Assembly: GCA_905221605.1 (NCBI GenBank)
Contig: CAJNDS010001857.1
Coordinates: 106,001 to 170,000, forward strand
Origin: Symbiodinium natans
Taxonomy: Eukaryota; Sar; Dinophyceae; Suessiales; Symbiodiniaceae
Direction of reading: 5' to 3'
DNA: 64,000 bases
The position numbers and the translations under genes were made by a program. Under the pieces are notes generated by a model that saw nothing but the letters and a program-made list of their open reading frames with translations, did no database searches and was not told the DNA's origin. Each line of letters begins with the position of its first letter. The stretch's first letter is position 1. This document shows positions 10,510-21,753 of the stretch, piece by piece.

Positions 10510-11640
10510 GATGAGACGTTGAGCTGGGAAGGCTTGGCTGATGTTTCTGACTTTGCAAAAGCTGCGGCCAAGGGACCATGCGATTTGAGGCTTAGGGGGG
10601 CTTTGGGTTGTGGGTTTAGGGCGGTTCAGCGTTTAGGGGAGGTCATAGGGAATTTGCGAAGTTTGGAAGTTTAGTAGTGGTTCTTGGCTTTAGGCGGTTC
10701 TGGGTTTCTAAGGGGCGGAGAGATCACCAGGTTTCAGAGTTGCAGGTATTTCTAGATCAGGTGCACTTTCCACTGGTGCTCTGGGGGAAGCTGGACGTCA
10801 GCCGAATTATTACCACACCAACGCAACCAGAGTCCTATGGATCGGACCCACCCGTCGGAGGCCGGCAGGTAGGCGGTGAGAAGGGTAGTAAAGAGTCCTG
10901 AATAGTTAGAATAGGGTTGTGGGGGTTGTTATAGTATATTTAGAAAGTACATTATATTTATAAAGCGACCGGAAGGGAATACTACTAGTAATTTTTCCGA
11001 CCCCGATATTACGGACATGCTGATTTCGGGTGCCAGGTTTAGGGATTCAGCTGGGAAAATCTGAAGCATCCGGCCACGCGGTCTTCGAACTCGACGATGG
11101 GCACCTGCACGTGAGGCTGTCTAGGCTGCTGGGAAAATTGGGGCTTAGGACCATTAAGGGTTCAGGGCGGTTTGGGGGTCTAGGGCGAAGGGAAGGAGTC
11201 TCGACGCTATGACATAAAGGCTATACTCAGCAACTTTTGTGGTTGCGATGACTTTTCCAACTTGAGCTGCGAAAAGTAGTCTTGCGCGGAGTGTTGTAAC
11301 AAAGAATCTCGAAACCCTAAGCCGCAAGCCCTAATCCCTATAAACCCTAAACCCTAAACATTAAGGGCGGACTTGCCCATTGACGTATGTTTTGTTGGGC
11401 GGCTCGCTTTGAGCCAATATAAACATTGATGCCCTTTGCTCCTGACATTAAAAGACCTATAACCCTAGAACCCTCGACCCCAAGAAGCATGCAGCCTTGC
11501 ACCCGTCTAGAACTGGATGGTGAGGTGTACGGCTCCCCTAAGGGAAACCAACAAAGGTTGCAACATTCAGGGCTTGGCGAGTCTAGAACCCGACTCTCTT
11601 GGGAATGCTGGTCCCTCCATGAGGGTTCATAAGTAGGATA
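10510..11640. other. Low-repeat stretch, no gene identified
   Basis: Holds the family D copy and a few telomere-like units at 11330-11360. Several 60-75 codon frames lack any recognisable feature. Confidence 0.5.
10897..11012 (+). mobile_element. Family D short inverted-repeat element
   Basis: Runs from CCTGAATAGTTAGAATAGGG to CCGACCCCGATATTAC. Internal GGAAGGGAATACTACTAGTA is shared with the first copy. The copy is about 116 bp and non-coding. Confidence 0.65.
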
Positions 11641-11670
11641 CCCTAAACCCTAAACCCTAAACCCTAGACC
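11641..11670 (-). repeat. Short CCCTAAA tract
   Basis: About four units next to the family G fragment. Confidence 0.9.
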
Positions 11671-11691
11671 CCTTTTCTACCCCTCAACACC

Positions 11692-11764
11692 CAAGGGCCC
11701 ATACCTCAGAACCCTTTAAAGAAGCCAAGGGACCATATCAAGGGGCCATGTATATAACTTCCCA
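11692..11764 (+). mobile_element. Family G element, right-half fragment
   Basis: The block GGGCCCATACCTCAGAACCC followed by AGGGACCATATCAAGG and CCATGTATATAACTTCCC aligns with the right half of the element at 49459-49602. The left half is absent. Confidence 0.5.
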
Positions 11765-11789
11765 AAAACGGAGACCCCGCAACCCCGAA

Positions 11790-11985
11790 GGATTTAGGGT
11801 TTAGGGCTGGGGGGAGGGCTCAAATGACAAACAACAGCCCTAAACCCTAAACCCGAAACCCTAAAGCGGAAGCCTGGCACATGCGTTGAGAAGAAAAGCC
11901 ATGTCTGCTGGGCCATGCTGTACGGATGGAGCTCAACGACTACAACGCCCTAAACCCTAAACCCTAAACCCTAAACCCTAATGCC
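11790..11985. repeat. Short telomere-like tracts of both orientations
   Basis: G-rich units are at 11790-11806. C-rich units are at 11838-11862 and 11947-11983. Confidence 0.88.
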
Positions 11986-12078
11986 TGTGATATCCCACCC
12001 TGCCGGGACACCTCCACCTGGGTCTGCATCACCTTCTTCACAGGCCTCAGCTTGATGTGGGGTTGATCTAGATTTCAG

Positions 12079-12196
12079 AAAACTATATTCAAAGAAGGAG
12101 TATATGGGCATTTCCCAAATAGGGTACCCTCTATACCCCAAATAGAATAGAATCCCCTTAAAGGGACCCCCCCCCCCCCAAAAAAAAAAAAAAAAG
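12079..12196 (+). repeat. Dispersed sequence (family I) ending in C13 and A16 homopolymers
   Basis: CCCAAATAGAATAGAATCCCCTTAAAGGGACC resembles the interior of the hairpin at 19071-19163. It ends in C13 (12167-12179) followed by about 16 A (12180-12195). Confidence 0.4.
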
Positions 12197-12260
12197 AGTA
12201 CACCTTTTTTCGAAGACTCCATATGATCAATACAAACCCCGAAGTTTAGCGGACCCATAC

Positions 12261-12376
12261 CTTACTGCTGGCTAGTAGGGAATGGGGGAAGGAGGTACCC
12301 CATATCCCCCTATATATAATTCTTAAGGGATTAGAAGGGTATCTCACTCCCCCACTCCCTACTAACCAACAGTAAG
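12261..12376. mobile_element. Hairpin element (family H)
   Basis: CTTACTGCTGGCTAGTAGGG followed by AATGGGGGA pairs with TCCCCCACTCCCTACTAACC followed by AACAGTAAG, giving an arm of about 30 bp with few mismatches around a 58 bp AT-containing interior. It is 116 bp, single copy here and lies just before a G-rich tract. Confidence 0.65.
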
Positions 12377-12388
12377 ATAAGTTAGGTT

Positions 12389-12520
12389 TAGGATTTAGGG
12401 TTTAGGGTTTAGGGCTTAGGGTTTAGGGTTTAGGGTTTAGGGTTTCGGGTTCAGGGTTTAGGGTTTAGGGTTTAAGGTTTAGGGTTTAGGGTTCAGCGTT
12501 TAGGGTTTAGGGTTTCGGGT
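12389..12520 (+). repeat. TTTAGGG tract with variants
   Basis: About 18 units, with TTTCGGG, TTCAGGG, TTTAAGG and TTCAGCG variants scattered among perfect ones. Confidence 0.92.
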
Positions 12521-12609
12521 GACCACTTTCGTCAGCAGTCACACTCGGGTCTTTCAGGAGCACCCAGCCGGAATATGGAGGCCGGTTTAAGGCTTAAGCA
12601 CTAAACCCT

Positions 12610-12845
12610 AAATCCTCCATTCTCGGGTTTGGGGTTTAGGGTCTAGGGTCTGGGATTTAAGGTTTCGGGTTTAGGGGAACCCTAAACCTAAACCCTGTTC
12701 GGGTGAAGGGTTTAGGCTGCAGGGCTTAAGAAGGACGTGGAAGCTCGCCAATGCCGAGGTTCGCACACCGCTTCCTGAACGACCTTTGGCACCTCACGAG
12801 CTTCCAGGGTTTAGGGTTTTGGGTTTAGGGTTTCGGGTTTAGGGC
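12610..12845. repeat. Short degenerate telomere-like tracts
   Basis: TTTGGGG/TCTAGGG units at 12625-12675 change orientation into CCCTAAACC at 12680-12700. Further TTTAGGG/TTTCGGG units are at 12808-12843. Confidence 0.85.
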
Positions 12846-13483
12846 CGAGCCTTCTTACAACGTCATCCGACTTCAGGCACACATAGCCGTACTTGACAGC
12901 TTATCCATGAGCATGAACCTTCCAGCTTCGAAAAGATACCACGCGCACACCGGCCTAACCCGAAAACACGCACGCTCACGATTGAGGTTCTTTGTCTCCA
13001 CGTTGCTGCGCCATACCTTAACTCTGAAGGTCTGTACATCGGACGGAAGGAGTCTGACATGTGACAATCTGAGCAGGTGTTTGTTCCTTGCCTGGGTAGT
13101 TGTCCAGTATCCTACCCCCACCCCCAAAAAAGGAAGCTTAGCTGCTCTACTGCTAAGGGTTTGGGCCTGCTACACGCGCGGGAAATTCGTAGTTCATGAA
13201 GGCTACATGGGCCTAGGACCTGTGCGTCGAACGCGGAGCAGAACCACGGATGATGTCGACACTGTTTTCTGTATTTACACATAGTTTGCTTGCATGAAAT
13301 ACCATACTACAACTTATATCATGCTGATACTTACGACTAAATTACAATCTGTCCGTATTTTGTTCTTATTCTCTTGATAATTTGTTATAATAATATAATC
13401 ATACCGTGAAATAATCTAGTATACTACTGTATTAATATATTCTGACATTGTTGCAATAGATTGCTTTGTAACCTTACAAGGTT

Positions 13484-13526
13484 CACACACAGAGAGAGAG
13501 AGAGAGATATATATATATATATATAA
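13484..13526. repeat. (AC)/(AG)n-(AT)n compound microsatellite
   Basis: CACACA passes into AGAGAG and then ATATAT within 43 bp, inside the AT-rich stretch. Confidence 0.93.
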
Positions 13527-13867
13527 GTATAATTACGATGTGTTTATGCTAGTGTATTGTGACAGTAATCTATTATGCCGTTCTGCTATTAGCATGTCGA
13601 TATGGCATCTCATTCTTGTATTACTATGTTGTTCCTTTACTAGAACTGTATTCCTGTATCACTTTAGCATAACAACATATTTCTATGTTCTCATAAAATT
13701 GCACGTCAGAACCTTCCCCTGGCCAGCGCACCTGGATTATCTTCTCCTGGAGGATAGGCTTCCTGGCAGATTTAAAGGGGAAAAGGGACCCCTAGAAGGG
13801 ACCCTTAATCTTATTCCCCCTAGATAACCCCTATATTCTACCTTATCTAGTTACTGTACACCAAAGT

Positions 13868-13920
13868 CGCCCCCTAAGTAACCCCTAAGGTGCCTCAGAA
13901 GGGTTCCTTTAGCCCCTTGA
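13868..13920 (+). mobile_element. Family E element, right portion
   Basis: CCCCCTAAGTAACCCCTAAGG, a short divergent stretch, then TTCCTTTAGCCCCTTGA reproduces the 3' half of the copy at 6055-6142. The left part is diverged. Confidence 0.45.
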
Positions 13921-14246
13921 CTGCAGGTGCGCTTGCCCCTAAACCCTAAGGCCCGAAGCTGCTTGGGGCCGGTGGAGATGCCTAGAAAAACATGGAGGAA
14001 GCTTAGTGCGGGGCACCCGGAAGTATGAAGTTTAGCGTTTGCGGGTTAGGGTTTCAGGGCTTAGGCTTGGTCACCTAACACACCCCTCCCCCCTGCCCCA
14101 GCTCTCTTTGAAGGAAATTCTAAGCATTCTAAGCTTCGGCTTCAAAGACTTTCGATCAGGGTACCCCTGAGGGCCCCAAGGGGCTCCAGAAGAACTACAG
14201 AGACCCAAGCCCTGAACTCCACGAGCCCAACGCCTCTCAACTAAGG

Positions 14247-14535
14247 ATTAGGGCTTAGGGCTTAGGGCTTAGGGTTTAGGGTTTAGGGTTTAGGGTTTAG
14301 GGTTTAGGGTTTAGGGGTTTTATGGCTTGGGGTTCGGGCTAAAGGGTTGTTGTTTGGGTCTGGGGCAGGCCTGAATTCAGAGTCAGGACCCCTCCCTGCA
14401 AAGGGTAAGGTAACCTTGCGCATCACCGAATCACCACTGAAGCCCCAAAAAACTCAATCGAAACCCGCCAAACCCAAACTGCCGTGAACCCTAAACCCTA
14501 AACCCTAAACCCTAACCCTAAACCCTAAACCCCCA
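14247..14535. repeat. G-rich then C-rich telomere-like tracts
   Basis: TTAGGGC units pass into about nine TTTAGGG units at 14250-14316. About six CCCTAAA units lie at 14487-14533. Confidence 0.92.
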
Positions 14536-14984
14536 AATCCCCCGGTAAACCGCAAACTCCTGAAGCCTCAAAACGCCCCATCCCGACAGCCCGTACTCGT
14601 CCTGAGAATCAGAATGGCAATCATGCCTTCAATACTCCCTTAGAGGCTGTATGCCCTATACCCGACACCCTAAACCCGAAACCCTAAGCCCTAAACCCGA
14701 ACCCTAAGGAACTCATGCAGAAGGCGGAGACCCAGTTCCTCCTTTTCACCACCTTCTGGATTGTCTTCGGCCGTTCCGTCTCCACCACCTGCACTGAGGG
14801 AGCCGCCAACCTAAACCCAAAACCCTCAACCCTAAACCCGATACCCTTGATGAGGGGAAGGGTCTAGTTTTCTCTGGTTTCGGGTGCCAAAAAGAAAACA
14901 AGGAGGCCACCAGGGTTAGGGTTTAGGGTTCAGGGTTCAGGGTCTCGGGTGCCTCAAGCGGGTCTGGCGAGGTGGTACTGATGG

Positions 14985-15440
14985 TTTGTTTTGGTAGTGG
15001 TGGTAGTGGTAGTAGTGGTAGTGGTTAGTAGTGGCAGTAGTGGCAGTAGTGGCAGTGGTGGTGGTAGTGGTGGTAGTGGTGGTAGTGGTGGTAGTGGTGG
15101 TAGTGGTGGTAGTGGTGGTAGTGGTGGTAGTGGTGGTAGTGGTGGTAGTGGTGGTAGTGGTGGTAGTGGTGGTAGTGGTGGTAGTGGTGGTAGTGGTGGT
15201 AGTGGTGGTAGTGGTGGGGGTGGTGGTAGCGGTGGTCGTGGTGGTCGTGGTGGTCGTGGTGGTCGTGGTGGTAGTGGTGGTCGTGGTGGTAGCGGTGGTA
15301 GCGGTGGTCGTGGTGGTCGTGGTGGTAGTGGTGGTAGTGGTGGTAGTGGTGGTAGTGGTGGTAGTGGTGGTAGTGGTGGTAGTGGTGGTAGTGGTGGTAG
15401 TGGTGGTAGTGGTGGTAGTGGTGGTAGTGGTGGTAGTGGT
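14985..15440 (+). repeat. GGTGGTAGT nonamer microsatellite/minisatellite
   Basis: A long array of GGT and AGT triplets organised mostly as period-9 GGTGGTAGT units. A central block (about 15215-15325) has CGT and AGC substitutions. Frames through it give polyGly-Ser and polyVal; several frames are open at once, as expected for a stop-free repeat, so coding is not supported. Confidence 0.95.
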
Positions 15441-15730
15441 ACTGCTGTAGTAGTTAGTTAGTTAGCTAGCTAGTTAGTTAGTTAGCTAGTTAGCTAGTTA
15501 TGTAGTTAGTTAATTAGTTAGTTGGTTCGTGAGTTACTTAGCTAGTTAGTTAGTTAGTCATTGAGTTAGTAAGCAAGTCAGTAAGTCAGTAAGTAAGTTA
15601 GTTAGTTCGTTAGATAGTTAGTTAGGTTGTTCGTTAGTTCGTTAGGTTGTTAGTTCGTTAGCTCGTTAGTTCGTTAGTTCGCTAGTTCGTTAGTTCCTTA
15701 GTTCGTTGGTTCGTTGGTTCGCTGGTTCGT
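15441..15730 (+). repeat. TTAG/GTTAGTTC tetranucleotide array
   Basis: Degenerate TTAG tetramers (GTTAGTTAG, GTTAGCTAG), then GTTCGTTAGTTC units. It abuts the triplet arrays on both sides. Confidence 0.92.
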
Positions 15731-16043
<313 letters not shown>

Positions 16044-16469
16044 GAGGGCTTCGGGTTTAGGTTTGAGGGATGCTTACGGCTGAGGTGTTAGGGTTTAGGG
16101 GATGTTCAGGGTTGAGGCGTTTGGGTGAGGGTCTTGATGACTGTCTTGAGGCTCGTAACCCCCTAAGTTAGCCAACCGAAGCCCAGAAACAACGGGTTTG
16201 GGGCTTGGGGTTTGGTGGCTGCCACCCCTTCCCCCCCCCCCCGCCCAGCCCTCTCTGCGTGTGCCTGCACATGGTGCTGTCGGACCCTGTCCACCCAGTT
16301 CCGCTGGATCATCGGTACCTCGACAAGCTGCCGAGGATTGGGTTGAATGTATCATGAAGTGGGTTCAGAAGTACAGTTGAAACTCTGCTTAAAGACTGTG
16401 AAAAACTGTTGGTGCTGTAGCCCTTCTGAAAGACAGTCACCAGAAGAGTGTAGATTACCCTGAGCCCCC

Positions 16470-16525
16470 GAACCCTAAACCCAAAACCCAAAACCCTAAA
16501 CCCTAAACCTTAACCCTACACCCTG
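16470..16525 (-). repeat. Degenerate CCCTAAA tract
   Basis: About seven units including CCCAAAA and CCTTAAC variants. The preceding 16044-16470 is unique sequence with no supported gene. Confidence 0.88.
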
Positions 16526-16642
16526 CACAAGAACGACTGGCAGCTGAAAGGCGTGGATGATCTTCTCCTCGATCTGCACCTGCAGGGGGAACCCTTAATC
16601 CTTTGAGCACACGTCCGCAGCTTAGGCCTTGGGGTTTGGAGG

Positions 16643-16786
16643 CCCTAAACCCTAAACCCTAAACCCTAAACCCTAAACCCTAAACCCTAAACCCTAAACC
16701 CTAAACCCTAAACCCTAAACCTAAACCCTAAACTCTAAACCCTGAACCCCAAAACCCTAAAAACCCTAAAACCCTAAACCCAAACC
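16643..16786 (-). repeat. Long CCCTAAA tract
   Basis: Eleven perfect units at the left pass into CCTAAA, CTCTAAA and CCCTAAAA period-slipped units at the right. Confidence 0.95.
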
Positions 16787-17100
16787 TTAGGGTTCAGGGC
16801 CTGGGGTTCGCAGCTTTGGACCTTACTGCAGGGGGTGAACCTCGGACATGTCATCCCCCCACCTGACCCCCCCCCCCCCCCCCCAGAAGCCCTGGGGCCC
16901 AACGAAGCTGAGGGGGGTTTAGGGTTTAGGGTTTAGGTGGGGGGGAGGTCAGCTGCAAGTTAGCTTGTAAAACCCTAAACCCTAAACACTAAACCCCACT
17001 AGTGAATTTGGGAACTAGGCCCCTGTCTCATCCCTAGAGTTTACGGTGCTTGTAACCCGATTTATACCTACCCATGAAGCTTCAAGTAGCCCTAAACCCT
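16787..17100. other. Spacer with C18 homopolymer and short tracts
   Basis: A C18 run is at 16867-16884. TTTAGGG units are at 16916-16937 and CCCTAAA units at 16972-16998. No gene. Confidence 0.7.
17050..17089 (-). mobile_element. Family C element, right-end fragment
   Basis: TTGTAACCCGATTTATACCT followed by ACCCATGAAGCTTCAAGTAG is the right terminal repeat. No matching left end is present and a C-rich tract begins immediately after it. Confidence 0.55.
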
Positions 17101-17330
17101 AAACCCTAAACCCCAAACCCCAAACCCCAAACCCCAAACCCCAAGCCCTATACTATAAACCCTAAACCCTAAACCCAAAACCCCCGGGCTCCGGGTCGCG
17201 GACCTTCGGCACCTCGACGATGGTCTCGATGATCCGTGGCCGATTTACCTGGGGCTCTCAAGACAAGCTTAGGGTTTACGGTTTGGGGTTTAGGGTTTAG
17301 GGTTTAGGGTTTAGGGTTTAGGGTTTCGGC
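17091..17330. repeat. C-rich then G-rich telomere-like tracts
   Basis: CCCTAAA passes into CCCCAAA units at 17092-17145. TTTAGGG units are at 17272-17328. Confidence 0.92.
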
Positions 17331-17417
17331 TTTGGAGTTGAGGGTTTGGGGTTTAAGGCTTTTACGAATCCTGAGCCGGTGGGCAGGTTCTTGCTAAAAG
17401 GCGACACTAACGCCTTG

Positions 17418-17570
17418 AACCCTAAACCCTAAACCCTAAACCCTAAACCCTAAACCCTAAACCCTAAACCCTAAACCCTAAACCCTAAACCCTAAACCCT
17501 AACCCTAAACCCTAAACCCTAAACCCTAAACCCGAAACCCTAAACCCTAAACCCTAAACCCTAAACCCCA
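17418..17570 (-). repeat. Long CCCTAAA tract
   Basis: About 21 units with one CCCTAA slip (17509) and one CCCGAAA. It is among the longest and most regular tracts in the window. Confidence 0.96.
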
Positions 17571-17701
17571 AGGAAAACCCCCAAAACGACCACAAGGGAG
17601 AGAACTGCCCATGTGGGGGGATCCTGTTGGGCCGGCGCGGGGCCGGAGGATGACCCCACCTTTCCAGGCCCTGCGAGCTGAACCAGACATCACAAATCTT
17701 C

Positions 17702-17902
17702 GGGTTTAGGGTTTAGGGTTTAGGGTAGTTTGGGGTAGTTTAGGGTAGTTTAGGGTAGTTTAGGGTAGTTTAGGGTAGTTTAGGGTAGTTTGGGGTAGTT
17801 TGGGGTAGTTTAGGGTTCAGGGTAGCTTAGGGTTTAGGGTTTAGGGTTTAGGGTTCAGGGTTCAGGGTTTAGGGTTTAGGGTTTAGGGTTTAGGGTTTAG
17901 GG
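17702..17902 (+). repeat. TTTAGGG tract containing a TAGGGTAGTT decamer block
   Basis: Three TTTAGGG units lead into nine TAGGGTAGTT or TGGGGTAGTT decamers at 17721-17810. After these TTTAGGG units resume to 17902. A local switch from period 7 to period 10 and back. Confidence 0.95.
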
Positions 17903-18009
17903 CTACAGCCCCCGAGAACTGTCATGCCGTGGTGTAGCTGGGCTGCAGGAATGATCTGCTCCACAAGCTTGGGCACCACTTCCTCCTCCCAACATCACGG
18001 GATTTAAGA

Positions 18010-18068
18010 CCCTAAACCCTAAACCCTAAACCCTAAACCCTAAACCCTAAACCCTAAACCCTAAACCC
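18010..18068 (-). repeat. CCCTAAA tract
   Basis: Eight perfect units. Confidence 0.95.
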
Positions 18069-18146
18069 ATTCTTAAGGATGTACCCCTAAGAGGCTCCCA
18101 CAATCTACTCCTAATAGGCCTAATATGGCCCAGGTCCCCAAACCCC

Positions 18147-18186
18147 GGGGGTACCACCTTAGGGGTCCAAGGTAGAGTCCCATGAC
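18147..18186 (+). repeat. Family J dispersed short repeat, copy 2
   Basis: GGGGGTACCACCTTAGGGGT followed by GTAGAGTCCCATGAC matches 4364-4402. Confidence 0.5.
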
Positions 18187-18365
18187 AACAGGCGCCTTAA
18201 ACCTGGAAACCTGGAACCCAACATGTCTTTGGCGGCCGTGGTCAGGGTCTGTCCCCTCCTTTTCGGACCACCTTGAAAACTTGCGATTCTTCGTGTCTCT
18301 TGTACATGTAGAATACTTCGGCAAATAATTAATTAGATCCACACCTGGTCTAGACATTGGGGCGA

Positions 18366-18640
18366 GGGGGGGGGGGGGGGGCCTAAATCCTAAACCCTAA
18401 ACCCTAGGCCCCAGGCCCTAAACCCTAGGGTGGGTGGGTTTGGGCCTGCGGAGAACCTTCGCGTGGGAGGGGGGCTTTCATGTCGTGCTTCTGCACCCTA
18501 GAGACCCAGGAAGCCGCCGGAAACCTACAAGCGGAAACTTGTAAGCTGCAGTCCTAAACCCTAAACCCTAAGCCCTAAACCCTGAACCCTAAACCCTAAA
18601 CCCTAAACCCTAGACCCTAAACCCTAAACCCTAAAGCCAT
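18366..18640. repeat. G16 run and C-rich telomere-like tracts
   Basis: A G16 homopolymer is at 18366-18381. CCCTAAA units lie at 18387-18428 (meeting a CCCTAGGG palindrome) and at 18553-18636. Confidence 0.9.
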
Positions 18641-18732
18641 GCACGCTGCAGTGGACTTCCGGCCTGGTCCACGACGATCGGTACCTGAACTTCCTGGCCG
18701 AGATTGAGGCTTCGGGCAGGGGTCGTGATCTT

Positions 18733-18965
18733 GTGACTGTCATGATTACAAGGCTCTTATAATAACTATTACAATATTATTATAATAACAATCATAATAT
18801 TCATATAATAGCGATTATAATATGACTGTCATGACTATAATGCTCTTATGAAAACTATTTTTAATATGACTACAATGTTATTTAAGACTATGACTATAAT
18901 AGTCTTATAAGATCTATTCTACTATGACTACAATATCAAAAATATGATAATACGACATTAATCTG
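18733..18965 (+). repeat. AT-rich degenerate tandem repeat
   Basis: GACTGTCATGATTACAAGGC, then GACTGTCATGACTATAATGC about 90 bp on, then GACTATGACTATAATAGTC about 65 bp further. Each is followed by TCTTAT and AT-rich sequence, giving three diverged copies of one unit. The composition differs sharply from the surroundings. Confidence 0.7.
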
Positions 18966-19070
18966 AATAGTGGTAAGAGCGATGAACATCGAGAATGCCT
19001 CTTAGCCATGAAAACAAGTTTCTTCAAGCAGGGCATGCGCTTCCCGGAGCCGGCTCGGCTTGTGGGTGAT

Positions 19071-19163
19071 TTGGGGGTTTCCTAGAATTGGGGTACCCAA
19101 ATATAGCAGGATTCTCTTTAAATGGACCCCAAGGAGGGTGCCCCCACTATCGGAAACCCCCAG
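19071..19163. mobile_element. Hairpin element (family I)
   Basis: TTGGGGGTTTCC at the left pairs with GGAAACCCCCAG at the right. The interior has GGGGTACCCAAATATAGCAG and TTTAAATGGACCCC. Part of it is shared with 12079-12180. Confidence 0.5.
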
Positions 19164-19409
19164 TTGGGGTAGTGTCCGTCTCTACCATCATCACATGGCC
19201 GGACATTCATGAAGATCTTCACAAGACAGGAATCAAACGACCCTGAACCCGAAACGCTAGATCCCAAACCCTAAACCTAACAGAGCTGCTGGCCTCCTCA
19301 ACCACCTGCACCACTGGGACGTCGATGAGGCGCTGAATGGGCCTGTGGATGACCCGCTCCTCGCAGCTCAGGCACATGCGTGAACAGGGGTTAGCCTTTT
19401 TGTGGGGGG

Positions 19410-20340
19410 TGTGTGAGGGGGGGAGGGAGGGATGGTTCCAATGAGAAGGACAAGGACTATAGTATTTTGGGGTATGTTGCGGCTACCCCTACTTTGGGAA
19501 ACACCTTTCTTTCTAAATTATTTGCTATTGGAACTGTGCTAGGCTGTTGGGCATCGACCTTAGTTGGTCTGCAAATCCTTGCCTCTTGTGAGTAATCTTA
19601 CGTGGCCTCGAGATGCTGCGAGTACTACACGGCGCAGACAGCAGTTCGAATCATGCTTTGGCGAAGTCAGGCAACAGGCTGCAGCTTTCTTTGATGCACT
19701 TGCTAGTCGTACGATCAATGCTTTTGCCAACTTGGTCTTGTATATACATGAATTTGCTAGAGGTGCACTGCTGCTAGAAAACGCGTTTAAGGCCTCTCTA
19801 CCCTGAAAATGTGTTCTATTCCCTCGGGTGCTATATAAAGAAGAACAAATGTATTTCCTAAGGAACTATAGATCAACGGTCGGGCTTGCTCGCTGTGCGA
19901 AGGGGCTTTGGGAACTGGATGCTCGGTGTCCAATTTAAGGTTTAGGGTTTGTTTTGCTGCGGCCTTGCGCTTGCGCGCGCGCGCGCGAACGCGGGGTCTG
20001 CGCGCTTTGGCGCCCTCTCGGAAGAAGGGTCCCGGAAATCTTAGCACCAACGGTATGTGGTCCAAACAAGCTTAGGGCGGTGTGGTCCAGGTTGGGGAAG
20101 TATCTCTTGGCAGTGACCTCTATCCAGTAGGGGAATTGCATGCCTCGTCTTCTACCCTGACTACGTGTACGATCTTTGCGGCTGATCCGAAGACTATTGA
20201 GTGCGCGGGCTCAGTTAGGTGTAGGGTTTAACTCCATCACCTCTTGTGTCGCTTGAAAACTCAAGACTTCCGTCCGCTTTATCCAGACTACCCATCCAAA
20301 TTAAACATTCCCAGTATTGCATTTTGCCTCTGCCACCTCT
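19410..20340. other. Unique island, no telomere-like tract, no gene supported
   Basis: About 900 bp of ordinary-complexity sequence. It has three frames of 60-92 codons on opposite strands without motifs, and a GCGCGCGCGCGCG run at about 19975-19987. It could be intron or intergenic sequence; neither can be shown. Confidence 0.5.
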
Positions 20341-20359
20341 TACTGTGGGATGCGCTTTC

Positions 20360-20605
20360 CGACCCTAAACCCTAAACCCTGAACCCCAAAACCCTAAACC
20401 CCTTCACAGCCAGTCCTGTTGTAGCATTACTGGCAATGGTACCACCTCTTCGCTGATGCGCGGCACTGGCACGTCCACTTCCTCGGGACGGATGTGCGGG
20501 AATGGCTTTATCTGAACATGGAACCGTCAACCTCAGAACGATGCACCCTAGACCCTAGACCCTAAACCCTAAACCCCAAACCCTAAATCCTAAACCCTAA
20601 ACTAG
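20360..20605 (-). repeat. Short CCCTAAA tracts
   Basis: Units at 20362-20402 and 20545-20604, including CCCTAGA and CCCCAAA variants. Confidence 0.9.
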
Positions 20606-20689
20606 AGACTTGGCGACTCGAAGTCTGGGCGGTAGCCCTTGGCTCAGGAGAGAGGGCACTGCAGTCATCCAATGAACTTGTCAACCCTG

Positions 20690-21003
20690 GGTTTGGGGTT
20701 CAGGGTTCAGGGTTCAGGGTTCAGGGATCAGGGTTTAGGGTTCAGGGTTTAGGGTTCAGGGTTTAGGGTTTAAGCCGGAACCCCCCCACACGCATGGCTG
20801 AGCTGAGCTTGTTCCCATGAGCAGCCTCAAAAAAAGGCATTGTCTCCCAACCCATGCCAAAATTCAAACTGACTCCAGCCTTCATCCCCAAAAGGGATCC
20901 CTGAATGGGACTTTAGGTTTAGGATTTAGGGTTTAGGGTTTAGGGTTTAGGGTTTAGGGTTTAGGGTTTAGGGTTTAGGGTTTAGGGTCTAGGGTTTAGG
21001 GGT
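20690..21003 (+). repeat. TTCAGGG and TTTAGGG tracts
   Basis: TTCAGGG-dominated units at 20695-20774. A regular TTTAGGG tract of about 10 units at 20927-21003. Confidence 0.93.
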
Positions 21004-21403
21004 CTGAGACAACACTAAATGCAGGCACGGGGCTCAACAAAAACGATCCTTCTAGAGGAGATGTCGGCGAATGCCAGTGTCAATGCAGTTCTGATTAAAC
21101 ATTGCAAACGGGCCCTCGACAGTCTGAAAACGCCCACCCTCCTCCCTGAACCCGAAACATCGGGAATGTGGGGGGGAGGGGGGGGGGGACCCTAAACCCT
21201 AAACCGCAGTAGCCTGTGCACCCGTGCACGATCAAGCTCTGTTCTGACGGAAGACGCAAACCCTTCGCGGCCTACTACACGACGACCAGCAGTTGTTTTT
21301 TGCCATAGACACTCCGCTCAAAGGAGTCAGATATGCATGTAACATCCTAAACACAGATGAGAGTATGAGACACCAAGTCTCATAGCAGAGCAAATCGGAA
21401 ACC

Positions 21404-21475
21404 CCCTAAACCCTAAACCCTGAACCCTAAACCCTAAACCCTGAACCCTAAACCCTAAACCCTAAACCCTCGGAA
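21404..21475 (-). repeat. CCCTAAA tract
   Basis: Ten units, two changed to CCCTGAA. Confidence 0.94.
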
Positions 21476-21600
21476 AATAGGCTCCTGCTCCACCAGCACT
21501 TCTTTGCGGCGCTTCTGGGTGATGACCTGCGCAGCAGAAACTGCAAGGACATTCGGGATGTTCAGGGTTTAGGGTTTAGGGTTTAGGGCAACTATAAGTT

Positions 21601-21698
21601 GGGATATTGCTTCTTATACTAGCAGCTCCTTACTAGGGATTGTAGTACCCCCTCTTATAATTCCTAATAAGGACTGTTCGTATAAGGGGAAACATGCC
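21601..21698. mobile_element. Family A hairpin element, degenerate copy
   Basis: GGGATATTGCTTCTTATACT at the left and TATAAGGGGAAACATGCC at the right. The inner stem TCCTTACTAGGGATT/AATTCCTAATAAGGA is well kept. Outer ends have several substitutions relative to the copies near 35 kb. Confidence 0.65.
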
Positions 21699-21753
21699 AA
21701 GATGGCATTGACACTGGCCAGAGAACCCTGAAAACCCTTTTTAGTTTAATTTT

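Larger units (their letters stand above)
12846..14230. other. Unique and AT-rich stretch without telomere-like repeats
   Basis: A 125-codon frame at 12907-13284 (plus) has no recognisable motif and competes with minus-strand frames, so it is not called. From about 13286 to 13700 the sequence is strongly AT-rich, unlike its surroundings. No RNA gene is seen. Confidence 0.5.

Noticed and set aside
12907-13284. 125-codon plus-strand frame
   Set aside because: Competes with two minus-strand frames over the same bases and has no motif; length is within chance for this composition.
19640-19675. AGTTCGAATC resembling a tRNA T-loop
   Set aside because: T-stem positions do not pair and no D-arm or acceptor stem can be folded.
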